A stretch of 64,000 nt of DNA from Flavobacterium succinicans (GTDB lineage Bacteria > Bacteroidota > Bacteroidia > Flavobacteriales > Flavobacteriaceae), in contig NZ_JMTM01000053.1 of the NCBI RefSeq assembly GCF_001662485.1, forward strand, positions 1 through 64,000. Direction: 5' to 3'. The notes under the pieces are model-generated. The model did no database searches, had not been told where the DNA came from, and saw only the letters and a program-made list of their open reading frames with translations. Numbering within the stretch: position 1 is the first letter of the stretch; each line of letters begins with the position of its first letter. Positions 44,313 to 53,254 of this stretch are shown piece after piece. Made by a program: the position numbers and the translations under genes.

Positions 44313-44525
44313 ATGAATCCCATGAAGATCTTTACTACTGTTTTAATTTTTTTAGCTGTTGCTTTAATCGTTTTTAATATTACCCTATTGGACTTCTCAG
44401 AGCCTTTCAAAGGTAATAGCGGAGTAGCACTTATTGGTGTTGGAGCCTCTTTTTGTGCTATTTTAATTCTTCTGATTTTTAGAATTTCTAAAAAAATTGA
44501 AGAAAAAATGAACGACAACATCTAA
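44313..44525 (+). CDS. Small two-TM membrane protein, unknown
   Basis: This 70-residue protein has two hydrophobic helices (about 5-25 and 38-57) and a charged tail (KKIEEKMNDNI). An alternative start three codons in (Met4) is possible. It is not recognised. The following FAD-protein gene begins directly after its stop codon, so the two are cotranscribed and probably coupled. Confidence 0.7.
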   Translation: MNPMKIFTTVLIFLAVALIVFNITLLDFSEPFKGNSGVALIGVGASFCAILILLIFRISKKIEEKMNDNI

Positions 44526-45131
44526 ATGTTTGATGTTTTAATTATCGGCGGAGGTGTTTCGGGAGTTTCTTGCGCCTTAGTTTTAGGTTCTGCCCAGAGC
44601 AAATCTTTTGTTTCAAACAAAAAAATTGGAATTATTACCCATCAAAAAACCTCTTCGCTACAAGAAGCCTTATTCAATAATACCTACGGAATTCCTGCTG
44701 GTACATTAGGGAGTGATTTGTTAAAACAGAGCCTCTCACAATTAGGCACTTCCTATCCTCACATCATTCAAATTCCCGAAGAAAAAGTATTTAAAATCGA
44801 GGACGACTACCCTGTTTTTAAGGTTGTTACAAACAAAAACACCTATACCACCAAAAACATTATTATTGGTATCGGATCAGCCAACACATTTGCCATTGAA
44901 GGCTTGATGCAGTTTGTAGAACCTCACCAAAAAGCATTACCAGAAAAACAACGCATACAATTGCGAAATATAGACCACAAAGTAGCGGAAGGGATTTATG
45001 TAATAGGCACATTAGCAGGCTGGAGAAGTCAACTAGCCATTGCAGCTGGAAGTGGCGCAGCAGTTGCAACAGACATTCTTACTTTATGGAATAATGGCGT
45101 GCAAACGCATGCACATGATAGCATTCGTTAA
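44526..45131 (+). CDS. Reduced FAD-binding protein, thioredoxin-reductase-like
   Basis: This 201-residue protein has an FAD-binding Rossmann start (VLIIGGGVSGVSCALVLG). It ends with the second FAD motif typical of thioredoxin reductases (EGIYVIGTLAGWRSQLAIAAGSG). True TrxR has about 310 residues. Here the NADPH domain and its CxxC are missing, and the middle is only about 100 residues. The protein is therefore a single FAD-domain relative, perhaps using another electron donor, or not redox-active through cysteines. It has no frameshift and intact motifs, so it is not obviously a pseudogene. It ends 2 bp from the convergent CtpA gene. Confidence 0.75.
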   Translation: MFDVLIIGGGVSGVSCALVLGSAQSKSFVSNKKIGIITHQKTSSLQEALFNNTYGIPAGTLGSDLLKQSLSQLGTSYPHIIQIPEEKVFKIEDDYPVFKVVTNKNTYTTKNIIIGIGSANTFAIEGLMQFVEPHQKALPEKQRIQLRNIDHKVAEGIYVIGTLAGWRSQLAIAAGSGAAVATDILTLWNNGVQTHAHDSIR

Positions 45132-45133
45132 TT

Positions 45134-46705
45134 TCATTTTTTAGTCAAGACTTTTTTGACCATTTCATCTTGTTTCAAGACAATTTGATAAAAATAATCT
45201 TCGCCGTATAATTGTCTGGCAAATTCCGCTTTGATGTATTGATTTACCGCTATTTTACTTTTTTCTAATGGAAGTAACAAACCATTTCTTTTAAGGTAAT
45301 CTTGAAAGAGGTCAAAATACTTCTCAGCATTGTATTGCATTTGAAATTCTTGGAAAGTTAATCCCTTAAACGCTTTTCGATCTTGGTCCAAGACTTCAAA
45401 AACAAAATGTCCAACCACTCCAGATTGTTCTAATATTGCTGCATTTTCTTCTTCCTTTTCGGTACTTATTGGCACAAAAACATCAGGAACGATTCCGCCA
45501 CCGCCATAGACTAATTTGCCTTTTTTGGTTTTAAATTTCAACGTATCGGCAACTTTAATGCTGTCTTTGTGATACAATTCGCCATTCAAATAACGGTGTT
45601 CCGATTCTTTAAAATAATCGGCATTGCCTTTAGCATAAGGCTTTTGTATCGAACGCCCTGAAGGAGTATAATATCGAGCTACGGTCAAACGCACGGCTGA
45701 ACCGTCTTTAAAATCCATTTCGCGTTGCACTAACCCTTTACCAAAAGAACGACGGCCAACTATGGTTCCGCGATCGTTGTCTTGTATCGCTCCAGCCAAA
45801 ATTTCGCTTGCGGAAGCACTATTTTCGTTGATTAAAACGAATAATCTGCCCGATTCAAAATTTCCTTTTTCGGTAGCGAAGGTTTTTTCTATCGTACCGC
45901 TTTTACTTTTCGTAAAAACAATCAAGTCGTTATCTTTCAAAAAATGATCGGCTATTGCTATGGCTTCTTCCATGTAACCTCCGCCATTGTCACGCAAATC
46001 CAAGACCAGAATTTGTGCGCCTTGCTTTTTCAATTGTGCCAATCCTGCATTAAATTCTTCTAAAGTAGTTTCGGCAAAACGGTTAATTTTGATGTAACCC
46101 ACCGTAGGATTCAACATCAAAGCCACGTCAACACTTTTTAGCGGAATGATGGCTCTTTTTATTTTGAATTTGAGTTTTTGGTGTGTGGTTTTTCGGTAAA
46201 CCGTCACTTCAATATCAGAGCCCACTGTTCCTTTTAGCTTTGCAAAAAGGCTGTCACTGGGCAAATGACGCCCGAATAATTTGGTTTTTCCAGCATATAG
46301 TAATCGGTCACCGGCTTGTATTCCTGCTTTTGCCGAAGGGCCATTCGCAACAGGTTTTATGACGGCAACGGTATCTTTGTACATGTAAAAATTGATTCCA
46401 ATCCCTACAAAATCTCCTTTCATACTCTCAGCAACCTGAGTTTGTACGCTTGGCGGAATATAAACAGAATGAGGATCTAACTTGGCCAAAATATTATCTA
46501 CGGTCATATTCACAATAGAATCCGTATTGACATCGTCTACATACTCGTTATTGATGAAATCAATCAAAGAATTCAACTTTGATTTAGAAGAATTTGAAGC
46601 TACTAAACCAGGATTTTTCGAAATATTTAACCATCCGCCAATACCCACGCCGAGTGCTAAAGTAGCACTCAAAAGTATGGGCAAATATTTGTTTTCGAAT
46701 TTCAT
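45134..46705 (-). CDS. S41 family C-terminal processing peptidase
   Basis: This 523-residue membrane-anchored or exported serine protease has an N-terminal hydrophobic segment (about 8-25). A PDZ domain lies at about 85-175 (GIGINFYMYKD, GPSAKAGIQAGDRLLYAG). The S41 catalytic core has Ser in NENSASASEILAGAIQD and Lys in RRSFGKGLVQ. A C-terminal domain follows. CtpA-type proteases trim or degrade envelope proteins. It is the last gene of a three-gene operon (HupE-like, dCMP-deaminase-like, CtpA), directly abutting the deaminase stop. Confidence 0.93.
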   Translation of the reverse strand: MKFENKYLPILLSATLALGVGIGGWLNISKNPGLVASNSSKSKLNSLIDFINNEYVDDVNTDSIVNMTVDNILAKLDPHSVYIPPSVQTQVAESMKGDFVGIGINFYMYKDTVAVIKPVANGPSAKAGIQAGDRLLYAGKTKLFGRHLPSDSLFAKLKGTVGSDIEVTVYRKTTHQKLKFKIKRAIIPLKSVDVALMLNPTVGYIKINRFAETTLEEFNAGLAQLKKQGAQILVLDLRDNGGGYMEEAIAIADHFLKDNDLIVFTKSKSGTIEKTFATEKGNFESGRLFVLINENSASASEILAGAIQDNDRGTIVGRRSFGKGLVQREMDFKDGSAVRLTVARYYTPSGRSIQKPYAKGNADYFKESEHRYLNGELYHKDSIKVADTLKFKTKKGKLVYGGGGIVPDVFVPISTEKEEENAAILEQSGVVGHFVFEVLDQDRKAFKGLTFQEFQMQYNAEKYFDLFQDYLKRNGLLLPLEKSKIAVNQYIKAEFARQLYGEDYFYQIVLKQDEMVKKVLTKK

Positions 46706-47137
46706 TTAGTCGTCTAAATTGGGAATATGTATGACCTCAACGCCTGCTTTTATTAAAAATTGTATTCCAGAATCATCACGATATCCGTTTTGGTACACGA
46801 CTCTTTTGATTCCAGATTGGTGAATCAACTTACTGCATTCTTTGCAGGGAGAAAGTGTGATGTACAAGGTGGCTCCTTCGCAAGATTGTGTGGATCGCGC
46901 TACTTTGAGAATGGCATTGGCTTCGGCATGTAATACATCCCAACGTGTTAATCCTTCGTCGTCTTCGCAACAATTATCAAATCCTGAAGGCGTTCCATTG
47001 TAACCATCCGAGATAATCATCCGGTCTTTTACAATAATAGCTCCTACTTGCTTGCGTTTGCAATACGACAACAAACTCCATTCTCTGGCGATTCGCAAGT
47101 AGGCTTTGTCGTATTTATTTAATTTTATTTCGTTCAT
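46706..47137 (-). CDS. dCMP deaminase family protein
   Basis: This 143-residue protein starts at the ATG at 47137, two bases after the upstream stop. Zinc-dependent CDA fold: VLHAEANAILKVAR with His and catalytic Glu, and SPCKECSKLIHQ with the two Cys. The GNTPSG-like NGTPSGFDNCCED and EWSLLSYCKRKQVGA motifs fit the dCMP deaminase/ComEB family. It supplies dUMP for thymidylate synthesis. It is coupled with the HupE-like gene before and CtpA after it. Confidence 0.92.
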   Translation of the reverse strand: MNEIKLNKYDKAYLRIAREWSLLSYCKRKQVGAIIVKDRMIISDGYNGTPSGFDNCCEDDEGLTRWDVLHAEANAILKVARSTQSCEGATLYITLSPCKECSKLIHQSGIKRVVYQNGYRDDSGIQFLIKAGVEVIHIPNLDD

Positions 47138-47139
47138 TA

Positions 47140-47733
47140 TTATCGTAACCAAAATTCACTTTCAACAATCATTGGAAGCACTACACCGATTATGAAAGAA
47201 GACATAACCAAAGTCCAATCTCTTTTGGAGAATCTAAATACTGTTTGTACAATATATGACAACACCAAAACTACAAAAACTACTGCAATCTGCGCCGCTT
47301 CTATTCCTAAAGCGAACTCGCATAACGGTAATAATTTTGAGTTGGCCGTTCCGCCTAATATAGTTTTGAAATAGTTAGAAAATCCTAAACCGTGAATGAT
47401 TCCAAAGAACAAAGTGATAAAAAACACCAGATTAATACTCTCTTTTTTACTGGACTTTCCAGCAGTAAACAAATTAAACAATGCGGTAATCAAAATCGTA
47501 ATAGGAATCAGCAATTCGACTACATTTACTTTTATAGCTACAATACCATAAACCGAAAGAAATAATGCCATGGTGTGGCCTAGTGTGAACACAGTAACCA
47601 ATAACAAAATGCGTTTCCAATCGTTAAACGAATAAGGAACTGCTAAGGCGATTAAAAATAAAACATGATCATAAGCATGAATATCTAAAACGTGGCGTAA
47701 ACCGATTTGAAAATAAATCCAAAATTCTGACAT
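47140..47733 (-). CDS. HupE/UreJ family membrane protein
   Basis: This 197-residue protein has about six hydrophobic segments. The metal-binding motif HxxxxD-H of HupE/UreJ is visible as GLRHVLDIHAYDHVLFL, with further His in LGHTMAL and FGIIHGLGFS. In some species the family imports nickel or cobalt. The relevant metalloenzyme genes are not in the window, so the substrate is unassigned. It starts an operon with a deaminase and CtpA. Confidence 0.88.
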   Translation of the reverse strand: MSEFWIYFQIGLRHVLDIHAYDHVLFLIALAVPYSFNDWKRILLLVTVFTLGHTMALFLSVYGIVAIKVNVVELLIPITILITALFNLFTAGKSSKKESINLVFFITLFFGIIHGLGFSNYFKTILGGTANSKLLPLCEFALGIEAAQIAVVFVVLVLSYIVQTVFRFSKRDWTLVMSSFIIGVVLPMIVESEFWLR

Positions 47734-47903
47734 AGGGAAATAACTATTTTTGATTAAGGGTTTGTAAACTTACGATAATTTTTGAAAAGGAAGAGCTTGA
47801 AAATTGTAATCCATTGATAAAAAAATGGATTATTTCTAGAACACTTTCTTACTTTTTTGAATATTTTCGTACCTTTATTTCAAACACAAAAAAAACAACT
47901 ATT

Positions 47904-48335
47904 ATGTCAATTTCAGATTTATTTGATAACGAATTCAAACAACGCAACAAAGGTCATTTTTCAGCTATTGTTCGTGTAGCTTTAGCAGATGGAAATACAA
48001 CGCCCGAAGAGCAAGCTTTTTTGGACAAACTGGCTTCTCGTTTGGAAATCTCGACCGAGGAATACCACGAAATTTTGAAAAATCCCTTGAACTACGATAT
48101 TAATCCGCCGTATTTGTATACGGAACGTTTAGAAAGATTATATGACTTGGGTCGTATGGTTCACGTAGATCATCATTTGGGTGATGCACAAGAACAATTA
48201 TTGGTGCGTTTTGGTTTGGCGCTAGGCTTTACACCTGGAAATGTAGGGTATATTATCAACAAAGCTTTGACACTCCTTGACAAAAAAGTAGACTTAGACA
48301 CCTTTGTTTTTGAAATGAAGAATATGAATAAATAG
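47904..48335 (+). CDS. TerB-like tellurite-resistance family protein
   Basis: This 143-residue cytoplasmic protein starts at the ATG at 47904 (MSISDLFDNEF). A helical TerB fold is indicated by AIVRVALADGNTTPEEQAFLDKLAS near the start and the repeated Asp/Glu helices (VHVDHHLGDAQEQLLVR). TerB-family proteins bind metals and occur in stress-linked gene sets; no other ter gene is here. A TACCTTTA, one mismatch from the -7 consensus, lies about 30 bp upstream. Confidence 0.8.
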   Translation: MSISDLFDNEFKQRNKGHFSAIVRVALADGNTTPEEQAFLDKLASRLEISTEEYHEILKNPLNYDINPPYLYTERLERLYDLGRMVHVDHHLGDAQEQLLVRFGLALGFTPGNVGYIINKALTLLDKKVDLDTFVFEMKNMNK

Positions 48336-48393
48336 TAATTAGTGATTAGTAATTAGTGACTAGTGATTAGTAGCTAGTTCTTAGTCGTTAGTG
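48333..48393. repeat. TAG/ATTAG microrepeat tract
   Basis: Degenerate repeats of TAGTAATTAGTGA-like 7-14 bp units directly follow, and include, the TerB-gene stop. Similar wording occurs at 54511-54550. Confidence 0.65.
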
Positions 48394-48411
48394 AAAAATA
48401 TTTTAAAACAG

Positions 48412-48447
48412 AAAACCGGTGCTTTTTTACAGCTACCGGTTTTTTTT
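48412..48447 (+). terminator. Terminator of the TerB-like gene
   Basis: AAAACCGGT (48412-48420) pairs with ACCGGTTTT (48435-48443), followed by T. Confidence 0.75.
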
Positions 48448-48520
48448 GAGTGGTACGACAAATTCTGTTTTTTAATAGGGTACCAATTGTCGCAATTTTT
48501 TGTGTATTAGTCTTTAATTG

Positions 48521-48747
48521 CCTCCAACTTTAGTTGGAGGGATAAGATTTGCTAGATTTTATCGGCTTTAGCCAAAAATATTGAATTTTGGCTAAAGCCA
48601 ATTTACATTTATTCCTTTATCTCCAGCTAAAGCTGGAGCCAATTCAAAAATTATTATAACATAAAACAAAATCTCCAGCTAAAGCTGGAGCCAATTCAAA
48701 ATTTATCCTAATTGATAACCCTAGCTAAAGCTGAAGCCTATTTAAAA
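48521..48747. repeat. Palindrome cluster
   Basis: Five units lie in 227 bp: CCTCCAACT-TT-AGTTGGAGG (48521-48540); a perfect 14-bp inverted repeat GGCTTTAGCCAAAA (48564-48577 with 48586-48599); two copies of CTCCAGCTAAAGCTGGAG (48621-48638 and 48673-48690), each followed by CCAATTCAAAA; and a degenerate copy CTAGCTAAAGCTGAAGCC (48721-48738). The words AGCTAAAGC and GGCTAAAGCC recur between units. Confidence 0.75.
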
Positions 48748-48794
48748 AAAGAACGCATTTTTTATGTTTACAAAGAAGCGCATTGCTGTTCTTT

Positions 48795-48865
48795 TAGCCC
48801 TGATCGCAGCGGCATCCTTTTGGGGCGGGGTTCGCCCCAAAAGATATAGCGGAGAGCAGGAACCC
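48795..48865 (+). repeat. Dispersed stem-loop element, copy B
   Basis: The order is TAGCCCTGAT, CGGCATCCTTTTG, a central 11-bp stem CTTTTGGGGCG with its complement, then AAAAGATATAGCGGA and GCAGGAA. The outer stem is CCTG with CAGG. It is the only plus-strand copy; the others are on the minus strand. Confidence 0.8.
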
Positions 48866-48896
48866 TTGTTTGCTGAAAATGCCTACTGTTTCGCTC

Positions 48897-49910
48897 CTAT
48901 TTATTTTTTGCTTTTGCCATAAATTCTTCGGCTTTTACGACCATATTGTAGCTGCCACAAAAGAATGGCACGCGTTGGTGCAACTCTGTAGGCTGGATTT
49001 CCATGATGCGACCAAAACCATCCGAGGCTTTGGCGCCAGCTTGCTCAGCAAGGAAAGCCATAGGATTGCATTCGTAAAGCAAACGCAATTTTCCGTTGGG
49101 TGCTTTGGAGCTGGTAGGGTACAAATAAATTCCGCCTTTGATCATGTTACGATGGAAATCGGACACCAAACTTCCGATGTAGCGTGAGGTATACGGGCGA
49201 TCGCCTTCTTCGAGCTGGCAATATTTGATATAATCTTTGACTCCTTGTGGGAAATGCACGTAATTCCCTTCGTTGATGGAGTAAATTTTTCCATCAGGAG
49301 CGTATTTCATGTTGGGATGCGACAAGTAAAATGTTCCAATAGCAGGATTCAAAGTAAAGCCGTTCACGCCATGCCCTGTAGTGTACACTAACATGGTGGA
49401 GGTGCCGTAAATTACATAACCTGCTGCTACTTGATTGATGCCTGGTTGCAAGAAATCCTCGATGGTTACTGGAGTTCCAATGGGTGTAACACGACGATAC
49501 ACTGAGAAAATAGTTCCTACCGACACGTTTACATCAATATTTGAAGAGCCATCAAGCGGATCCATTAATACAACGTACTTGTTGTTGTGACTGCTGTCTG
49601 AGCCTTCGACGGTGATGAAATCGTCGTTTTCTTCGGAGGCGATACCGCAGACAATCTCTCTGTTGATAAGGGTTTGAATGAATACTTCGTTGGCATAGAC
49701 GTCTAATTTTTGTTGGTCTTCACCTTGAATATTTTGTTCTCCAGCTGCTCCAACAATATCGACTAAACCGGCTTTGTTTACCTTATAATTTACTACTTTG
49801 GCCGCCAAACGAATGGAGTTAATGATTCGGGATAATTCACCCGAGGAATACTGAAATTGATTTTGTTTTTCGATGATAAATTCACCTAAGGTTTTGTTGC
49901 GTTCTTCCAT
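48897..49910 (-). CDS. fbp: Fructose-1,6-bisphosphatase class 1
   Basis: This gluconeogenic enzyme (337 residues) hydrolyses fructose-1,6-bisphosphate. The Mg sites are visible in [10 protein letters not shown] and [20 protein letters not shown]. Substrate contacts lie in the later [18 protein letters not shown] and [19 protein letters not shown]. Length matches class 1 FBPase. It is a single gene with AT-rich upstream sequence and the repeat-rich gap downstream. Confidence 0.97.
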   Translation of the reverse strand: MEERNKTLGEFIIEKQNQFQYSSGELSRIINSIRLAAKVVNYKVNKAGLVDIVGAAGEQNIQGEDQQKLDVYANEVFIQTLINREIVCGIASEENDDFITVEGSDSSHNNKYVVLMDPLDGSSNIDVNVSVGTIFSVYRRVTPIGTPVTIEDFLQPGINQVAAGYVIYGTSTMLVYTTGHGVNGFTLNPAIGTFYLSHPNMKYAPDGKIYSINEGNYVHFPQGVKDYIKYCQLEEGDRPYTSRYIGSLVSDFHRNMIKGGIYLYPTSSKAPNGKLRLLYECNPMAFLAEQAGAKASDGFGRIMEIQPTELHQRVPFFCGSYNMVVKAEEFMAKAKNK

Positions 49911-50000
49911 TACGAAATCGTTGTAGTTAATTTGAAGTCACAAATATCGTTTTTTTTGTGAAAATGAATTGATAATTATTTAGATAGTTTAGCACTATTG

Positions 50001-50008
50001 TATCTTTG
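50001..50008 (+). promoter_or_regulatory. -7 promoter element of the GNAT gene
   Basis: TATCTTTG matches TAnnTTTG, 72 bp before the ATG at 50081. The -33 is weak. Confidence 0.4.
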
Positions 50009-50080
50009 CAATAAAAATGACAAAAAAAATGTGTTTTTATCTGTTTTTTCGGTCAATTTAGAATCTAAATATCAAATATT

Positions 50081-50557
50081 ATGATAATACGAAAAGGAAC
50101 TTCAGTAGATATGAAAGGTGTTTTGGCACTTATTAAGGAACTTGCTGCATTTGAAAAAGAACCTGAAGCTGTTGTAATTACCGAGGTGGATTTGATCAGA
50201 GACGGTTTTGGCGAAAATCCTTTATTTTCAGTCTTTGTCGCCGAAAAAGAGCAAGAGATTGTTGGGATTGCTTTGTATTATTATCGCTATTCTACTTGGA
50301 AAGGGAAAACCATTCATTTAGAAGATTTGGTGGTCAAAGAAAGTATGCGTGGGACTGGTCTTGGCTCTGCCTTGTACTCGGCCATAATTGAACAAGGTAA
50401 AATCGATGGTGTGAGAAGAATCGAATGGAATGTTTTGGATTGGAACAAGCCTGCTATCGCTTTCTATGAGAATTCCGGAGCCAAAGTTTTGTACGATTGG
50501 AGCGTGGTACAAATGGATCAAAACGGAATTGAAGCATTTTTAGAAAAAAGTAAATAA
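50081..50557 (+). CDS. GNAT family N-acetyltransferase
   Basis: This 158-residue cytoplasmic acetyl-CoA-dependent acetyltransferase resembles diamine (spermidine/spermine) acetyltransferases: VDMKGVLALIKELAAFEKEP at the N-terminus, IHLEDLVVKESMRGTGLGSALY for the acetyl-CoA P-loop, and VLDWNKPAIAFYENSGAK near the end. The acceptor substrate is not proven. It lies 69 bp upstream of the aspartate kinase gene and may be cotranscribed with it. Confidence 0.9.
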   Translation: MIIRKGTSVDMKGVLALIKELAAFEKEPEAVVITEVDLIRDGFGENPLFSVFVAEKEQEIVGIALYYYRYSTWKGKTIHLEDLVVKESMRGTGLGSALYSAIIEQGKIDGVRRIEWNVLDWNKPAIAFYENSGAKVLYDWSVVQMDQNGIEAFLEKSK

Positions 50558-50626
50558 CATTAAAGCAACTCTTGCTGCTCAAATACACAAAAGCAAGAGA
50601 TTGTTTTACAATTATAAGTTGATATA

Positions 50627-51886
50627 ATGAGAGTATTTAAATTTGGAGGCGCATCGGTAAAAGATGCCGAGGGCATAAAAAACGTACACCACGTACTAAA
50701 AACTGTAGGTTACGACGAAGTATTGTTGGTCGTTTCGGCTATGGGTAAAACCACCAATGCTTTGGAAGAAGTTATCAAGAACTATTTTGATAAATCTCCC
50801 GAGTTGAATTCTTCGGTTCAAGAAGTAAAAAAGTACCATAACCAAATTGTTTTGGATTTGTTCGAAGACGAAAATCATCCCGTTTTTAGCGCGGTTAATT
50901 TGCTTTTTGCTGAATTAGAATATTTTTTAGCACATAACAAATCACCGAATTACAACTTTGTTTACGACCAAGTGGTGAGCTTTGGGGAATTGATTTCGAC
51001 CACTATTTTGAGTTATTTCATGAATTTCATGGATATCGAAACCCAATGGATAGATGTTCGTAATTTGATTAAAACAAATGCTAATTATCGTGATGCCGAA
51101 GTAGATTGGGAGCAAACCAAAAAGAACATTACCAAAACCATTAAATCAAAAAGCCTAAATATCACCCAAGGATTTTTAGGATCGGATGAAAATAACTTTA
51201 CGACCACTTTAGGAAGAGAAGGATCGGATTATACGGCGGCTATTTTTGCCTATTGCTTGAATGCTGAAAGCGTAACAATTTGGAAAGACGTTCCAGGAGT
51301 GATGAATGCCGACCCAAGGTATTTTGAAAATGCAAGTTTGTTGAACCAAATTTCGTATCGTGAAGCGATTGAATTAGCCTTTTACGGCGCCACGGTAATT
51401 CACCCCAAAACCTTACAACCTTTGCAAAAAAAGGAAATTCCTTTGTATGTTAAATCCTTTATAAATCCTTTATTGAAAGGAACTTCAGTTTCGAAAGGAG
51501 CCGATTTAGAACCTCAATTGCCTTGCTTTATTGTGAAGCGCAACCAGTTGATGATTTCGCTTTCGTCTATTGATTTTTCATTTATTATGGAGGAAAATAT
51601 TAGTGAAATCTTTGCTTTGTTCCATCAATACAAAATCAAAGTGAACTTGATTCAAAACTCAGCGATTAGTTTCTCAGTTTGCGTAGAAGATAAATTTGGC
51701 AATTTCGGGGAATTGAATGCTAAATTATCAAAGAAATTCAAAGTTGAGTTTAACGAAGATGTGACCTTGTACACCATTCGCCATTTTAACGACCAAGCCG
51801 CTAAATTGGTAGAAGAAAATAAGATTGTACTACTCAAACAAGTCAGTCGTGAAACGATGCAAATCATCACCAAAGAGACTTTATAA
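50627..51886 (+). CDS. Aspartate kinase
   Basis: This 419-residue enzyme phosphorylates aspartate, the first step to Lys, Thr and Met. Signatures are KFGGASVKDAEGIKN at the start, VVSAMGKTTNALE, and TTLGREGSDYTAAIFAY in the kinase fold. C-terminal ACT-like regulatory segments (about 300-419) are shorter and more diverged than in E. coli enzymes. There is no fused homoserine dehydrogenase. It ends at a strong terminator. Confidence 0.93.
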   Translation: MRVFKFGGASVKDAEGIKNVHHVLKTVGYDEVLLVVSAMGKTTNALEEVIKNYFDKSPELNSSVQEVKKYHNQIVLDLFEDENHPVFSAVNLLFAELEYFLAHNKSPNYNFVYDQVVSFGELISTTILSYFMNFMDIETQWIDVRNLIKTNANYRDAEVDWEQTKKNITKTIKSKSLNITQGFLGSDENNFTTTLGREGSDYTAAIFAYCLNAESVTIWKDVPGVMNADPRYFENASLLNQISYREAIELAFYGATVIHPKTLQPLQKKEIPLYVKSFINPLLKGTSVSKGADLEPQLPCFIVKRNQLMISLSSIDFSFIMEENISEIFALFHQYKIKVNLIQNSAISFSVCVEDKFGNFGELNAKLSKKFKVEFNEDVTLYTIRHFNDQAAKLVEENKIVLLKQVSRETMQIITKETL

Positions 51887-51893
51887 AAACGAA

Positions 51894-51932
51894 AAAGACC
51901 ATTTTGAAATTATTTTAAAATGGTCTTTTTTT
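51894..51932. terminator. Terminator after aspartate kinase gene
   Basis: AAAAAGACCATTTT (51894-51907) pairs perfectly with 51919-51932. It is symmetrical and could also stop the converging TlpA-like gene. Confidence 0.85.
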
Positions 51933-51955
51933 ATTGAAAAACTGCAGTTGATGGA

Positions 51956-53254
51956 TTACAAATGAAGTTGTAATAACTTTTCAATATCTGGACTTGAAGG
52001 TCTAGGGGCGTCTTTGTGAAGTATTTTACCATCTTTTCCAAACAAAACATAACGAGGTATAGAATAAATCTTAATCTCTTTCATTAATTGGTCTTCTTCT
52101 GATTTTGTAAGCAAAAAACTATTGTCTTTGTTCAAAATCTTGGGATACTGAAGCATTGCTTTTTCCCAAGCTGCTGCACTTTGATCAGTAGAAACAAAGA
52201 CAAACGCTACTGCTGGAAACTTATCCATCAAAGCTTTTTCAGCAGGGAATTCTGCTCTACACGGCTTACACCACGATGCCCAAAAATCGACCAAAACCAA
52301 TTGCCCTTTGTACTTATCAATTTTACTTTGCAACACAAATGGCTTGTTCTTAGGTTGTAAATCTAAATTGATAGCATCAAGATATTCTTGGTCTTTACAA
52401 TACTTTCTAAATAAATCAATAGAGGGTTGATCTAGTTTAGTTATCGATTTTGGATCATTTAAAAAAAAATCCAAATTCTTAAACAAGAAATAATCTTTGA
52501 CTTTTTGACTTTGAAATGTGGTGGTAACAAATGTTAGTTTATTTAATAAGGTAGGTGTATTTCCTGATTTAACCAAAGACTTTTTAATATACATTTCTAA
52601 TAATGAACGATATTCATCCACAACAAAAAGGGAATCTGCTCCTTTAAAACTCTCTTCTATTGCTAAAATTGTAGCTGGAGCAACAGTTGCTTTTTCAAGT
52701 TCATTCGTTTTAATCAAAGACCAATACATTGTTTTAAAATAACTGTAAAATTCTTTAGAAATATTTCCAGATTTAAAATTACTTTCTAAGAATTCTTGTT
52801 CTTTTTGATACGTTGGGTCAAAATTTTTCAACACCTTATGTATGGAACGAATTCTTTTTAGTTCATTATAATCAGAGAAACTTTCTGCAACTCCATACTT
52901 TTCAAAACTCTCATTCAAATACTGCGATTCGGTTGCTCGGTACTTGTTGGTTTTACAAGAATATTCGATCAACCCTTTTTTATTAAAATCAAATTCTATC
53001 ACTTCATTAGGCAAGGCAAAAATGGGTGTTGCTTTTTTGTAATGCGTACATTTAATCACTGCAGGCTGATTGAGCTTGAACACCAATTCTCGTTCTCCAG
53101 GACTGAAACCTCTGGGGCCAATCAAAAATTTTTCGGAGCAACCAATAAATGCAATACCATCGTCATTATCGCCAATAAATTTTAAAACGATGTTTTGAGA
53201 AAAACATAGGGAAGTAAGAAACAACAAGCAGAGCGTAATTTTAAATACTTTCAT
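51956..53254 (-). CDS. TlpA-like thioredoxin-fold protein
   Basis: This 432-residue exported protein has a signal peptide (about 1-19, SLCFSQ). The N-terminal 280 residues form an uncharacterised helical/beta region. The C-terminal thioredoxin domain (about 300-430) has the redox pair in VLVDFWASWCKPCRAEFP and the cis-Pro turn in KIYSIPRYVLFGKDGKI. The pattern matches Bacteroidota TlpA-family disulfide reductases that act in the periplasm. Substrate is unknown. It is a single gene. Confidence 0.9.
   Translation of the reverse strand: MKVFKITLCLLFLTSLCFSQNIVLKFIGDNDDGIAFIGCSEKFLIGPRGFSPGERELVFKLNQPAVIKCTHYKKATPIFALPNEVIEFDFNKKGLIEYSCKTNKYRATESQYLNESFEKYGVAESFSDYNELKRIRSIHKVLKNFDPTYQKEQEFLESNFKSGNISKEFYSYFKTMYWSLIKTNELEKATVAPATILAIEESFKGADSLFVVDEYRSLLEMYIKKSLVKSGNTPTLLNKLTFVTTTFQSQKVKDYFLFKNLDFFLNDPKSITKLDQPSIDLFRKYCKDQEYLDAINLDLQPKNKPFVLQSKIDKYKGQLVLVDFWASWCKPCRAEFPAEKALMDKFPAVAFVFVSTDQSAAAWEKAMLQYPKILNKDNSFLLTKSEEDQLMKEIKIYSIPRYVLFGKDGKILHKDAPRPSSPDIEKLLQLHL

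Larger units (their letters stand above)
48336..48896. other. Gene-free 561-bp region rich in palindromes
   Basis: It contains the microrepeat tract, a terminator (48412-48447), five palindromes (48521-48747) and stem-loop element copy B (48795-48865). No protein gene is credible; the one ORF from 48764 only reads through the repeat. Confidence 0.7.

Noticed and set aside
48521..48747. CRISPR array
   Set aside because: The repeats are palindromes of different sequence, spacers are irregular, only two units are identical, and no cas genes are present.
48764..48907. 46-codon frame starting MFTKKRIAVLLALIAA
   Set aside because: It resembles a signal peptide only because it reads through stem-loop element copy B. 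The same element elsewhere has no such frame.
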